DNA of 64,000 nucleotides from Nocardia abscessus (GTDB lineage: Bacteria > Actinomycetota > Actinomycetes > Mycobacteriales > Mycobacteriaceae): NCBI RefSeq assembly GCF_015477775.1, contig NZ_JADLQO010000011.1, positions 1 to 64,000 on the forward strand, in the 5' to 3' direction. The notes beneath the pieces are model-generated. The model was not told the DNA's origin, searched no databases, and saw only the letters and a list, made by a program, of their open reading frames with translations. Shown in pieces: positions 50,372 through 58,910 of the stretch. Numbering within the stretch: position 1 is the first letter of the stretch; each line of letters opens with the position of its first letter. Position numbers and translations under genes: made by a program.

Positions 50372-51655
50372 CTAGCTGTTCGAGCCCGTCTTCAGGTAGC
50401 TGTGGGCGACGAGTGCCGAGCGCAGGTGCCACAGCCCCTTAGAGGGAGCAGTGTCGAGGCCGGTCAGCTGAGCGATCCGCTTGAGGCGGAAGTCGACGGT
50501 GTTGGGGTGTACATACAGTGCCCGCGCGGTGAGCCGCCTGTCCGAACCGTGGGCGACATAGCAGGACAACGTGGCCAGCAGTTCCGGATGCTCATCGATC
50601 GGGTCGAGCAACGCCGCCAGGTGTGTGCGCCCCGGCCCTGGCCGCGTCAGCTGGTACTCGAGGGCCAGATCCTGCATCCGATACACGCCGCCGGTCATAC
50701 CGAGCTGCTGCACCATGTCGAGAAGATCATGGGCCTGCCGCGCGCCGTCGGGAATATCGGGGGCTGCCGAGCGGACGACGGCCGCGGTGATCGGCACGCC
50801 CGCCGCGTGGGCGACGTCGCCTACCAACGAATCCAGTAGATCGTCGGGGATATCGGTGGGCAGCAGAACGGTGCCGCCGCTTACCGACAGAATCGACAAT
50901 GATCGGTCGTCGCTGCGGCGGGCCAGTTCCGCCTCGATGGTGCCCGTGATGCGGCGGTCGGCGACCAGCGGGGGAGAGCTGTGCCGCGGCCGATCGGGCT
51001 CGGGCGGAATCGCGAGTGCGAGAACCCAATATTCTCTGGCTATCTCGATGCCACATTCGCGTGCGGCGGCCGCCGTGACGTGTCCGCTGAGGAGTGCCGC
51101 GGCCAACGTCCGCGTCGCGATGTAGCGCTCCGCTGTCATCATGTGAACATGTCCTGCCCCGGTATGGAGATCGCGGACGTAGGCGCAGGAGATCGTCGAG
51201 TCCAACAGCGTGAGAAGCTCGAGCACCGCGATCGCAAGGTGTTCTACGGCGACGTCGTTACCGTCCGACGCATGAAATCCGTCACCGTGGCGGCCGCCCA
51301 CGGCGAGCTGTCCGATGCTCGCTCGCAGAGTCTCGCGAATGGTACGCAGGACCGTTTCCAGCGGGATTCCGGTGCGCGCCCAGGAGGCGGCCGCATCCGC
51401 GAGTTGTTCTGTCCCGTCCTCGTCGACCGCACCGACCGCCAGCCGCACGCACTCTTGTGCCAGCTGGGTGATCCGGTCCCTCTCGACGCCCGCGATCCCG
51501 CCTGACAGTGCGACACCGGTGGTGAAGCAGTCGATGACGCTGCGTGCGAGCAGGCCGACCTCGTCGACGGCATCGGTCGCGAATGACAGCGGCGGACGCG
51601 TGTCCGGGGACTCCGCCTCGATTACCCCGCCGCGTGTTACTGGATTCCTTGACAC
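50372..51655 (-). CDS. PucR/CdaR-family transcriptional regulator
   Basis: A 427-aa regulator. The C terminus has the PucR-type helix-turn-helix (TARALYVHPNTVDFRLKRIAQLTG). A GGDEF-like middle domain (EYWVLALAIPPEPD to ILSVSGGTVLLPTD) and a helical N-terminal part (VIDCFTTGVALSGG) precede it. The GTG at 51655 follows GGGAG with good spacing; a longer frame is open upstream but not coding-like. Such proteins regulate catabolic or secondary-metabolite genes in response to small ligands. No target operon is adjacent. Confidence 0.88.
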   Translation of the reverse strand: MSRNPVTRGGVIEAESPDTRPPLSFATDAVDEVGLLARSVIDCFTTGVALSGGIAGVERDRITQLAQECVRLAVGAVDEDGTEQLADAAASWARTGIPLETVLRTIRETLRASIGQLAVGGRHGDGFHASDGNDVAVEHLAIAVLELLTLLDSTISCAYVRDLHTGAGHVHMMTAERYIATRTLAAALLSGHVTAAAARECGIEIAREYWVLALAIPPEPDRPRHSSPPLVADRRITGTIEAELARRSDDRSLSILSVSGGTVLLPTDIPDDLLDSLVGDVAHAAGVPITAAVVRSAAPDIPDGARQAHDLLDMVQQLGMTGGVYRMQDLALEYQLTRPGPGRTHLAALLDPIDEHPELLATLSCYVAHGSDRRLTARALYVHPNTVDFRLKRIAQLTGLDTAPSKGLWHLRSALVAHSYLKTGSNS

Positions 51656-51913
51656 TTGTGACTCCCATCGCGTCCAGCGCCGCGCGTACCCCTTGGTCCC
51701 GATTCCGAGGAGTTGCGGTACCGGTACCGCGGGCTGACTCGCGCCACGTCCCACGTAGCCGTCACGTCCACTCGGTGGAACAAGTGGCGTCTCGGGCTCG
51801 AACCGACACTAGAGTTGGTTCGGATGCCGAAATGTCCAGCAATTTGGACAGTGACCATGCCGGCCTGGCGGCGACCGTGTCGGCCGGAGTGATCAGGTCC
51901 GGAGGGGTGCGGG

Positions 51914-52621
51914 TCAGCCCGCGGCCACCTCATCGGTCCACAGTCCGCGCTTCTCGAGCATCTCGATCACGTAGTCGGCGTTCTCGATGATGTGCGCCTC
52001 GGTGAGGTTCCTGGCACGACGCGAATCCTGTTTGCGCAACGCCTCGATGAGCTCTTCATGTTGCGGCGCGGCGGTTTTCACATGAGCTTCGATGGAGGCG
52101 TAGAAATGGTTCGGCAGGTGTTTGACGATGTTGGCCAGCAACCGGGCCAGGCCATCGGAATCGGCGGCCAAGTTGATCGTGCGGTGGAACTCGTGACCCA
52201 GCCGGCCGATCTCGTCCACGTCACCACGCTGGATCGCGGCCTCGCACTCGGCCACGAGATCGGTCAGTCGATCCAGCTCCTGTGGGGTGATCCGTTTGGC
52301 CGCACGTGCGGCCAGCTCGCCGGACAGTTGGCTCTGGGCCCAGAACAGGTCGCGGATGTGCTGGCGGGTGAAGGCGGCCACCACGAAGCCACGGCGTGGG
52401 AGCAGGGTGATGAGTCCCTCGGTGCTCAATGACAACAGCCCCTCCCGGACGGGAGTGATACTCACACCGACGGCCTCGGCGATCGGCTCCATGCGAAGGA
52501 ACTCACCTGGACGCAGGTTGCCGGACAGAATCTGTTCGCGCACATACGCCGCGACTTCGTCGGGCAACTGCTGATGCCGGGCACGGGTACGGGCGGGAAT
52601 GTCGGCCCCGTTCGACTTCAC
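51914..52621 (-). CDS. GntR-family regulator with FCD domain
   Basis: A 235-aa regulator. The winged helix-turn-helix (YVREQILSGNLRPGEFLRME, then VSITPVREGLLSLSTEGLI) occupies about residues 20-85. An all-helical FCD ligand-binding domain follows, with metal-type His residues in HEFHRTINLA and HIIENADYV. GTG 52621 is preferred because AGGAGGAG lies directly upstream. FCD regulators usually sense organic acids. A 19-bp motif shared with another promoter gap lies 71-89 bp upstream (52692-52710). Confidence 0.9.
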   Translation of the reverse strand: MKSNGADIPARTRARHQQLPDEVAAYVREQILSGNLRPGEFLRMEPIAEAVGVSITPVREGLLSLSTEGLITLLPRRGFVVAAFTRQHIRDLFWAQSQLSGELAARAAKRITPQELDRLTDLVAECEAAIQRGDVDEIGRLGHEFHRTINLAADSDGLARLLANIVKHLPNHFYASIEAHVKTAAPQHEELIEALRKQDSRRARNLTEAHIIENADYVIEMLEKRGLWTDEVAAG

Positions 52622-52691
52622 CGGCTGCTCCTCCTCTGCTCGCGGCACACGGATGCGCCACCCTACGGGCACCGCTTCGTGCAGCACTGAT

Positions 52692-52710
52692 CGCAGATAC
52701 AATATATCGC
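52692..52710. promoter_or_regulatory. 19-bp AT-rich motif upstream of the GntR gene
   Basis: CGCAGATACAATATATCGC is repeated in inverted orientation at 53636-53654 with 16 of 19 bases identical. Its partial dyad GATA...TATC and AT-rich core stand out in the surrounding GC-rich DNA. It may be the GntR operator or a conserved promoter element. Confidence 0.45.
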
Positions 52711-52864
52711 GCATGTGCCCTGGCGGCGCGGCCGCGCGATGCGGAACCGCCGGTGTCGCCGGGGCCGCCCTGTGCGGCTCGATCCGCGACGATGGCCGCC
52801 GTCTCCGCGGCGCGAAGTGGCAACGCCCCGTGTCGTTCTGGCGCGGCCGGTGCGGTTCACTCCT

Positions 52865-53080
52865 TCATCGGCCTGAACCTTGTGGGCGGGTCATCCTCGT
52901 CGGCGATACGGGTGCGCGCCAGCCGCACGGCAGTCCACAGGTCGCGATGATCTCGCGTCGCGTGCTGCCATCCGAATAGTGGTGTATCAGCAGCGAGGCG
53001 GACGCGGGGTAGTGGCAGTCCGCGCATAGGCCGAAGTAGTCGAGAATCTCGCTGACGTCCGTGCGAATTCGCTCTGTCAC
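52865..53080 (-). CDS. Small putative zinc-binding protein
   Basis: A 71-aa protein starting at GTG 53080, with GGAG 8 nt upstream. It has the pattern ILDYFGLCADCHYPASAS followed by TCGLPCGW, that is CxxC plus CxxxC, which could bind one zinc. Short proteins with this layout recur in actinobacteria near XRE-type regulators. Function is unknown. A longer frame up to 53182 is open, but the extension is low-complexity and overlaps the remnant upstream. Confidence 0.6.
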   Translation of the reverse strand: MTERIRTDVSEILDYFGLCADCHYPASASLLIHHYSDGSTRREIIATCGLPCGWRAPVSPTRMTRPQGSGR

Positions 53081-53154
53081 TGCTTCTACTCCGGAGGCTT
53101 GCCCGGCGCGCCGCTGGGCGCCAGGAGTTAAAGGCATGGGGGAGCGGGGCGGTC

Positions 53155-53345
53155 CATGAGGTGAGGATGCGGAGTTTCTCATGGGACGTGCTCCCCGCTT
53201 CGGCCGACCAAAGCACGAGTTGCTGGTCGGAGTCCCCGGTGGAGCGGAACGTATCCCAGGCCGGCGTCAGATCCTCGACCTCCGGATGGCGCAGTGTCTT
53301 GGTGCCGAACTCGATGACTGATGTCGTGCGTGGGAGAGTTTGCAC
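53155..53345 (-). pseudogene. MmyB-like regulator, C-terminal fragment
   Basis: The frame reads FGTKTLRHPEVEDLTPAWDTF, then DQQLVLWSAEAGSTSHEKLRIL, which is the end of the MmyB-like ligand-binding domain found behind XRE helix-turn-helix domains in actinobacteria. The helix-turn-helix and the first half of the ligand domain are missing upstream. The fragment has no proper start and is treated as a remnant. The two small genes on either side are typical neighbours of such regulators. Confidence 0.6.
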
Positions 53346-53355
53346 CTAGGCACCG

Positions 53356-53556
53356 CTAGGTACCGGCCAGGCGCAGCGAGTGCCGCTTGGCGGCGGCTGC
53401 CAGTTCCCGTTCTCTGGCGCTGTCCGGCCCGCCTTGCCTGGCAAGATGTTCGTGCAGGCGGGCTTTAGCTGCGTACCACGCCGCGAGCGATTCCGTGTCG
53501 GCGCCGTGCGCGGGGCGCGTTAGGCACAGTGCGGTCATTTCGATCAATACGTTCAT
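53356..53556 (-). CDS. Small helical protein, actinobacterial type
   Basis: A 66-aa protein from ATG 53556, with GAAGGA 8 nt upstream. It reads MNVLIEMTALCLTRPAHGAD, followed by WYAAKARLHEHLARQGGPDS, predicted to be two helices. Similar small proteins accompany XRE/MmyB regulators in Nocardia and Streptomyces. No function is known. It lies 10 bp upstream of the MmyB fragment in gene order reversed on the minus strand. Confidence 0.6.
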   Translation of the reverse strand: MNVLIEMTALCLTRPAHGADTESLAAWYAAKARLHEHLARQGGPDSARERELAAAAKRHSLRLAGT

Positions 53557-53635
53557 ATCAGGGTCCTTCGACGATGTGGCCGTCGTCGGGTGTAGACGGC
53601 GGTCCACCGGCCCGGTGAGCCATTATGCTCAATAT

Positions 53636-53654
53636 GCAATATATAATATCTGCG
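53636..53654. promoter_or_regulatory. Second copy of the 19-bp AT-rich motif
   Basis: On the minus strand it reads CGCAGATATTATATATTGC, 16 of 19 identical to 52692-52710. It lies 80 bp upstream of the 66-aa gene (minus) and about 220 bp upstream of the NB-ARC-LuxR gene (plus), in a 314-bp divergent gap with no gene. It could serve either promoter. Confidence 0.45.
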
Positions 53655-53870
53655 CCATGTTGGTGAGGCAACTGCGGCGAGCGGCGAGAAGTAGGCCATC
53701 GCCCGGGGCTGGCACTGCGGCCGATCCATCTTGGTCGTGCTTTCCAACGGAACCGAAGAAGAGCAATGCGATGGCGTAGCTGGATGGTCCCCCGGCGATG
53801 GTCCGCGGCGATACGCTGGACATCGGCGAAAGGTAAGCGTATTGCCTGGTGTTCGGATCGACTCGCACCG

Positions 53871-56252
53871 ATGACCGACGATGACCCGCTGCGAACGCGC
53901 CGTGAGATGAGCACATCCGTCACGGCGTCGGCGGCGGTCGGTCGGAGCGGGCCGGGAAATCTGCCGCTCGAATTGACCAGTTTCGTCGGTCGGCGCACCG
54001 AAGTCTCCGAAGTGCGCAATCTGCTGTCGGCGTCGCGGTTGGTGACGTTGACCGGGAGCGGGGGCGTCGGGAAGACGCGGCTGGCGCTTCGAGCCGCGTC
54101 GAATTCGCGGCGTGGTTTTCCCGACGGGGTGTGGTTGGTCGAATTGGCCGACGTTTCGGACCCCTCGCTGCTGGTCGAGGTCGTGGCGGCGACCATGGGT
54201 GTGCGGGACGAGTCGGCCGAGCGGCTGCTCGAGATTCTGGTCGGGTATCTGAGTTCGCGGGAACTCCTGCTCGTGCTCGACAACTGCGAGCAGTTGGTCG
54301 ACGCGGTGGCCGAGCTGACCGAGACGTTGCTGCGGGCCTGTCCTGACCTGCGGGTCCTGGTCGCCAGTCGCGAGCCGTTGAATGTCGCGGGCGAAGTGCT
54401 GCTGCGGGTGTCGCCGCTGACGGTCCCGGATCCGGATCGGGAGCCGTCGCTGCAGGGGCTGGCTCGCTTCGATGCGGTAACGCTGTTCGCCGATCGCGCG
54501 GCCGCCGCGGTGGCGGGGTTCGAACTCGATGAGGCCAACAAGACCGCGGTAGCCGGCATCTGCGCCCGGATCGAGGGAGTGCCGCTGGCGATCGAGCTCG
54601 CGGCCGCCCGGATGCGCACGATGTCGCCGCAGCAGATCCTGCGGCGTCTCGACGATCGGTACGCGTTGCTCACGCGCGGCAGCAGGACGGCGCCGCCCCG
54701 GCAGCAGACGCTGCGGTGGTGCGTCGACTGGAGCTACGAGTTGTGCACCGCGCTGGAGCGGCGGTGGTGGGCGCGGTTGTCGGTGTTCGCGGGAAGCTTC
54801 GAACTCGACGCCGCGGAGCAGATATGCGGCTTCGATCTCGCAGCCCACAGCGCGCTCGATGTGTTGTCGTCCTTGATGGACAAGTCGATCCTGCTCCGTG
54901 AGGAAACCGACGGCATCGTACGTTTCCGGATGCTCGAGACCCTGCGGGACTACGGCCGGGAGAAATTGCGTGGGTCCGGCGAAGAGAAGGATCTGCGCCG
55001 ACGCCACCGCCACTGGTACCGGCAGCTGGCACTGGACTGGGAAGCGGAGTGGGTCGGCGCCAGGCAGCCGGAGTGGATCGCGCGGCTGGATCGCGAACAA
55101 CCCAACCTTCGTGAAGCGCTCAAATCATTCCTGTCCGACGACACCAACGGAGCCGCCGACGCCGGAATGAGCACAGCCGCCGCGCTGTTCGAGTTCTGGA
55201 ACTTCCGCGGTCTGTACGGGGAAGGCCGGGCCTGGCTGGATCGAGTCCTGGCCCAGCCGCGCGCTCACTCGATACCCGATCGCGTCAACGCACTTCGTGC
55301 CGACAGCCAGCTGGCCGCGGCGCAAGGCGATTTCCAGGCGGCGACCGCCCTGCTGGAGCAGGGACGAGCGCTCGCCGAACAATCGCCCACTCCCGTGGTC
55401 GAAGCGCGCATCGCCTACGCCGAGGGCGCCCTCGCGCTCGCCTGCGGAGACTCCGCCCGTGCCCGCGCCGCCTTCGCGCGTGCCCTGAAGTCACTCGGTC
55501 CGGAGGCGCCGGACAATCTACGCTTCAGTGCCCTGACGTTGCTCGGTTGGGCATACGAATTGAGCGGCGACACAGCACGGGCGGCGACGTGCTACCAGCA
55601 GATTCTTTCCGCCACGCAGACCTGCGGCGAAATTCTGCATCGTTCGGCAGCGCTGCGCGGCATGGGCGTCGCGGCCTGGCGCCAAGGCGAGCGGCATCGT
55701 GGGAGGCGACTGCTGGAGAACGCCCTGCGTCTCAACCAGCGGCTGAACAACCCGTTCGTGGCCGCCTTCGGCCTCGAGGCGCTGGCGTGGACCGTCGAGC
55801 ACGGGGACGAAGAGCGTGGCGCCATTCTGATGGGCGCTGCGCAGGGAGCCTGGCCGGCCGGTAGCAGCGTCGCGAGTGTTTTCCCCAACATGGCGCGTTT
55901 CCATCGCGAAGGCGAACAGCGCATGCGTCGCGAGCTCGGTGATCGCCGATTCGAGGCGGCATTGCGGCGTGGCCTGGCGATGGGGATGGACGCCGCCGCG
56001 GCGTACGCGTTGGGTGAACGGCCCGGCGGTACGACGGTCCCGTCGGGCTCCTCGGAGTTGACCAGACGTGAGCGGCAGGTCGCCGACCTCGTCTCGCGAG
56101 GACTCACCAACAAGCAGATCGCCGCCAAACTGGTGATCTCGCAGCGCACCGCGCAGGGCCACGTCGAGCACATCCTGACCAAACTCGGCTTCACTTCGCG
56201 CGCTCAGATCGCAGCCTGGGTGGTGGAGGAGGCCGAGCGAGGCGGGTCTTGA
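53871..56252 (+). CDS. NB-ARC ATPase-LuxR transcriptional regulator
   Basis: A 793-aa regulator. The N-terminal STAND/NB-ARC ATPase holds the Walker A GSGGVGKT (62-69), a Walker B-type LLLVLDNCEQLVDAV and the sensor-like VLVASREPL. A winged-helix part and TPR-like helical repeats (about 420-700) follow. The C-terminal LuxR helix-turn-helix is ELTRRERQVADLVSRGLTNKQI. Proteins of this layout switch on nearby genes after ligand and ATP binding. ATG 53871 is used; ATG 53907 is possible. The convergent alpha/beta hydrolase at 56308 is a candidate target. Confidence 0.92.
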   Translation: MTDDDPLRTRREMSTSVTASAAVGRSGPGNLPLELTSFVGRRTEVSEVRNLLSASRLVTLTGSGGVGKTRLALRAASNSRRGFPDGVWLVELADVSDPSLLVEVVAATMGVRDESAERLLEILVGYLSSRELLLVLDNCEQLVDAVAELTETLLRACPDLRVLVASREPLNVAGEVLLRVSPLTVPDPDREPSLQGLARFDAVTLFADRAAAAVAGFELDEANKTAVAGICARIEGVPLAIELAAARMRTMSPQQILRRLDDRYALLTRGSRTAPPRQQTLRWCVDWSYELCTALERRWWARLSVFAGSFELDAAEQICGFDLAAHSALDVLSSLMDKSILLREETDGIVRFRMLETLRDYGREKLRGSGEEKDLRRRHRHWYRQLALDWEAEWVGARQPEWIARLDREQPNLREALKSFLSDDTNGAADAGMSTAAALFEFWNFRGLYGEGRAWLDRVLAQPRAHSIPDRVNALRADSQLAAAQGDFQAATALLEQGRALAEQSPTPVVEARIAYAEGALALACGDSARARAAFARALKSLGPEAPDNLRFSALTLLGWAYELSGDTARAATCYQQILSATQTCGEILHRSAALRGMGVAAWRQGERHRGRRLLENALRLNQRLNNPFVAAFGLEALAWTVEHGDEERGAILMGAAQGAWPAGSSVASVFPNMARFHREGEQRMRRELGDRRFEAALRRGLAMGMDAAAAYALGERPGGTTVPSGSSELTRRERQVADLVSRGLTNKQIAAKLVISQRTAQGHVEHILTKLGFTSRAQIAAWVVEEAERGGS

Positions 56253-56307
56253 CCGGAGCGCCTCCTCCACCGCAGTCGCCGCTACGCGTGTGCGGAGCCG
56301 GGGACGT

Positions 56308-57270
56308 CTACTTCATGTGGGAGTCGAACCAATCGAGCATCACTTCGGGCTGCTCACCGAAGTAGTTGTACCCGCGGAAGCGTTGGTCGGTTCCTTCGAT
56401 CCAGTGCAATTTCTTGTCGGCGGCACCGATGTTGTCGTAGATCGCCTGCACATCGGACGGGTGAGTCAGGGTGTCGTCGCGCACCTGCGCCACCAGCGTC
56501 GGCATCCGCACCGCTGCGGCACGCGGGATGGGCGATTGCTCGTCGACGCGGAACCCGGTGCGTGCGCGCAGCGCCGCGTCGAACAGCTCGACACCGTTGT
56601 CGATGCCCGCGCCTTCGACGATGGTGCGCTCGACGAACGCGCGCGCGGAGATGGGTTGCAGCGCGATCATCGCCTTGATGTCGGTGAATTCCTCGGGATG
56701 CTTGTCGATCGCGACGAAGGTCGAGTCGGCTCCCAAGCAGACGCTCAGTAGTCCGGTGGTCATGGCCGCGGTGTCCGGCCGGGACCTCGCGTAACGGATG
56801 GAGCCGATCACGTCCCGGTACTCGAGCAGACCGATCCCGACCGTGCGGCCGTGTCCGTCAGGGCTGAGGCCGTGATTGCGGATGTCGTAGCACAGGATGT
56901 TATAGCCGGCATCGTGCAGGACTTTGTACTCGGGCAGGAAGTTCACCTCGAACCCGCCGAAGTCCTGGAACCCTTCGAGGTGACCGGCGTAGCCGTAGCG
57001 GTTGCCGGGCAGGAAATGGTTGTGGATGATCAGCCGATCCGAGTCGGCGGGAATGAACCAGCCTTCCAGCGTCAGGCCGTCCATCGAGGGGAAGAAGACA
57101 TCCTCGTATGCCAGCCCGACCTCGTCGGGGCGCCGATACACCGGACTCCGCTTTCCGTGCGCCCAGAGTTCGACCATCGGGTCGATGACCTTGTTCGGCG
57201 CGACCGCTCCCATAGCCTTCGCGCCGACGTCGGTCAGTACCGCCTTGGCCTTTGCCGTTGTGCGAGTCAT
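56308..57270 (-). CDS. Alpha/beta hydrolase with Cys at the nucleophile elbow
   Basis: A 320-aa alpha/beta hydrolase with DVFFPSMDGLTLEGWFIP and the oxyanion region NHFLPGNRYGYAGH. The nucleophile elbow reads SVCLGADS with Cys178 where Ser is usual, as in dienelactone hydrolase. A late acid and His can be sought in VAQVRDDTLTHPSD. Relatives hydrolyse esters or lactones. It is transcribed toward the NB-ARC-LuxR gene. An AT-rich patch (57345-57370) upstream of its ATG probably contains its promoter. Confidence 0.85.
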   Translation of the reverse strand: MTRTTAKAKAVLTDVGAKAMGAVAPNKVIDPMVELWAHGKRSPVYRRPDEVGLAYEDVFFPSMDGLTLEGWFIPADSDRLIIHNHFLPGNRYGYAGHLEGFQDFGGFEVNFLPEYKVLHDAGYNILCYDIRNHGLSPDGHGRTVGIGLLEYRDVIGSIRYARSRPDTAAMTTGLLSVCLGADSTFVAIDKHPEEFTDIKAMIALQPISARAFVERTIVEGAGIDNGVELFDAALRARTGFRVDEQSPIPRAAAVRMPTLVAQVRDDTLTHPSDVQAIYDNIGAADKKLHWIEGTDQRFRGYNYFGEQPEVMLDWFDSHMK

Positions 57271-57379
57271 CGCGTTACGCCTCTCTGCTTGTGGGTTTGC
57301 CTCGTTCCGAGACCTACCCGGTGGACGTGGAGTGAATCGCCGGACGTATAAAATTTAACGCATAATATGTGTCACTCGT

Positions 57380-57660
57380 AGGTCGGCCGGGCCGTCCGCC
57401 GACGCGGCCGCGTACCAGCGGATTCGAGTCCTTCCAGGGTGCCTTCGCTGATGAGGTCGGCGGTCATCTCGTCCATGGCGGCAATGACGTGGAACAGGAA
57501 CCGCCCGCCGGAATGGTGGTGTCGATGCCCTGTTCGAGCACGACCAGAGCGATCCCGCGTTCATCGAAGGTGGCGGCGAGCTCGGTCATGTGCCGCACCG
57601 ACCGGAACGGACGGGACAGTCGCGCATGCAGCAGGTCTCGGCGCAGCGTGGGATCGCTGT
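57380..57660 (-). pseudogene. Serine recombinase (resolvase), frameshifted remnant
   Basis: The minus strand encodes LLHARLSRPFRSVRHMTELA, then FDERGIALVVLEQGIDTT, and after a one-base loss within the following GGCGGGCGG-type tract continues in the next frame as GRFLFHVIAAMDEMTADLI. This is the middle of a Tn3-type resolvase/invertase catalytic domain after its nucleophile. The N-terminal Ser region and the DNA-binding C terminus are missing. It fills most of the 528-bp gap between the two alpha/beta hydrolases. Confidence 0.7.
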
Positions 57661-57798
57661 GCCGGTCGTATCCGGCTCTCCTGCTCGGAGTGGGAAGGAT
57701 CTTTCCTAGGTCCTGTTCTGCCCTTCTAGCGCTGCTGAAACGGCCGTAGCTTTCTAGTTGTAGCCAGTGAATAGCTAGAGAACGGGAGAGGAAAGGTC

Positions 57799-58734
57799 AT
57801 GGCAGACAACATCGAGACAGTGGCGGTCAAGGGCTGGGCCTGGGACATCGCAACCGATATCTACTTCCCGCCGGGTTTCGACGAGTCGAAGGTGTATCCC
57901 ACCATTGTCTCCGCCCACCCCACCGGCAGCTGCAAGGCGCAGACGTCGGGCAATATCTACGGCAAGGCGCTGGCCGAGGCCGGCTTCGTGGTAGCGGCCT
58001 TCGACGCGAGCTTCCAAGGTGACAGCGGTGGCGATCCGCGTTCGGTCGAGGATCCCGGTTTCCGGACCAGCGACTTCAGCTTTGTGATCGACCATCTCGT
58101 CACCCTGCCCTACGTCGACGCGGACAGCATCGGTGTGCTCGCGGTCTGCGGTGGCGCGGGCTACGCCGTGGCGGCCACCAAGATCGACCGTCGGATCAAG
58201 GCCCTGGGCACCGTCGTCGGCAGCAATGTCGGCCGGCTGATGCGCGAGGGCTTCTCGGAGTACAACCCGATGGGCATGCTCGAGGCCATCGCGGCGCAGC
58301 GCACCGCGGAGGCGCGTGGTCAGGCCCAGGTGATCAACGATCTGCTGCCGCCGTCGGTCGAGGCGGCGAAGCAGGCGGGTGTCACCGATATCGATGTGCT
58401 CGAGGCCACCGACTACTACAAGACCGATCGCGGCCGAGCTCCCGGTGGTAAGACCAGCTTCAACTTCGGTCGCCAGGCCGCCCTGGCTGACTGGGATGCC
58501 TACGACCGCGTCGAGGTCTTCCTGACCCAGCCGCTGTGTGTCGTGATCGGCGACAAGCCCGGCGCCTTCGCGTCGCAGCGGTTGAGCATGGAGCTCTACG
58601 GTCGTGCCGCGTCGAAGGACAAGCAGCTCGTCGTGGTCGAGGGTGCGTCGCACTACGACCTGTACGACCAGCCCGGCCCTACCGGTGAGGCGCTGGAGAG
58701 CCTGGTGCCGTTCTTCGGCAAGCACCTGAGCTGA
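57799..58734 (+). CDS. Alpha/beta hydrolase (YcjY/dienelactone-like), Cys nucleophile
   Basis: A 311-aa alpha/beta hydrolase. It has the N-terminal strand DIATDIYFPPGFDESKVYP, the oxyanion stretch SAHPTGSCKAQTSGNIYG, and the elbow GVLAVCGGAGYAVAA with Cys117 at the nucleophile position. A C-terminal His follows in VEGASHYDLYDQ. Proteins with this elbow are common in actinobacteria, often as stand-alone genes. The ATG at 57799 follows GAAAGG. A strong terminator lies 18 nt past the stop. Confidence 0.88.
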   Translation: MADNIETVAVKGWAWDIATDIYFPPGFDESKVYPTIVSAHPTGSCKAQTSGNIYGKALAEAGFVVAAFDASFQGDSGGDPRSVEDPGFRTSDFSFVIDHLVTLPYVDADSIGVLAVCGGAGYAVAATKIDRRIKALGTVVGSNVGRLMREGFSEYNPMGMLEAIAAQRTAEARGQAQVINDLLPPSVEAAKQAGVTDIDVLEATDYYKTDRGRAPGGKTSFNFGRQAALADWDAYDRVEVFLTQPLCVVIGDKPGAFASQRLSMELYGRAASKDKQLVVVEGASHYDLYDQPGPTGEALESLVPFFGKHLS

Positions 58735-58751
58735 TCGGCTCGAAACAACGA

Positions 58752-58785
58752 AGCGAGGGCCACCGGAACACCGGTGGCCCTCGCT
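58752..58785. terminator. Strong bidirectional hairpin terminator
   Basis: A perfect 15-bp stem, AGCGAGGGCCACCGG (58752-58766) with its complement (58771-58785), closed by the 4-nt loop AACA and followed by TGTT. It ends the hydrolase transcript and can also stop the ltrA transcript from the other side. Confidence 0.9.
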
Positions 58786-58910
58786 CTGTTCCGTACCGTG
58801 TGGCCGAGCGCAAGGCTCCGTCGCCGGATGATGCCGTCGGAAGAGAGTGGCGCCACGCCCGGTGAATTCCGCCTCGGCCGCGCGGGACGGATCGGTATCG
58901 GCAGACGTGT

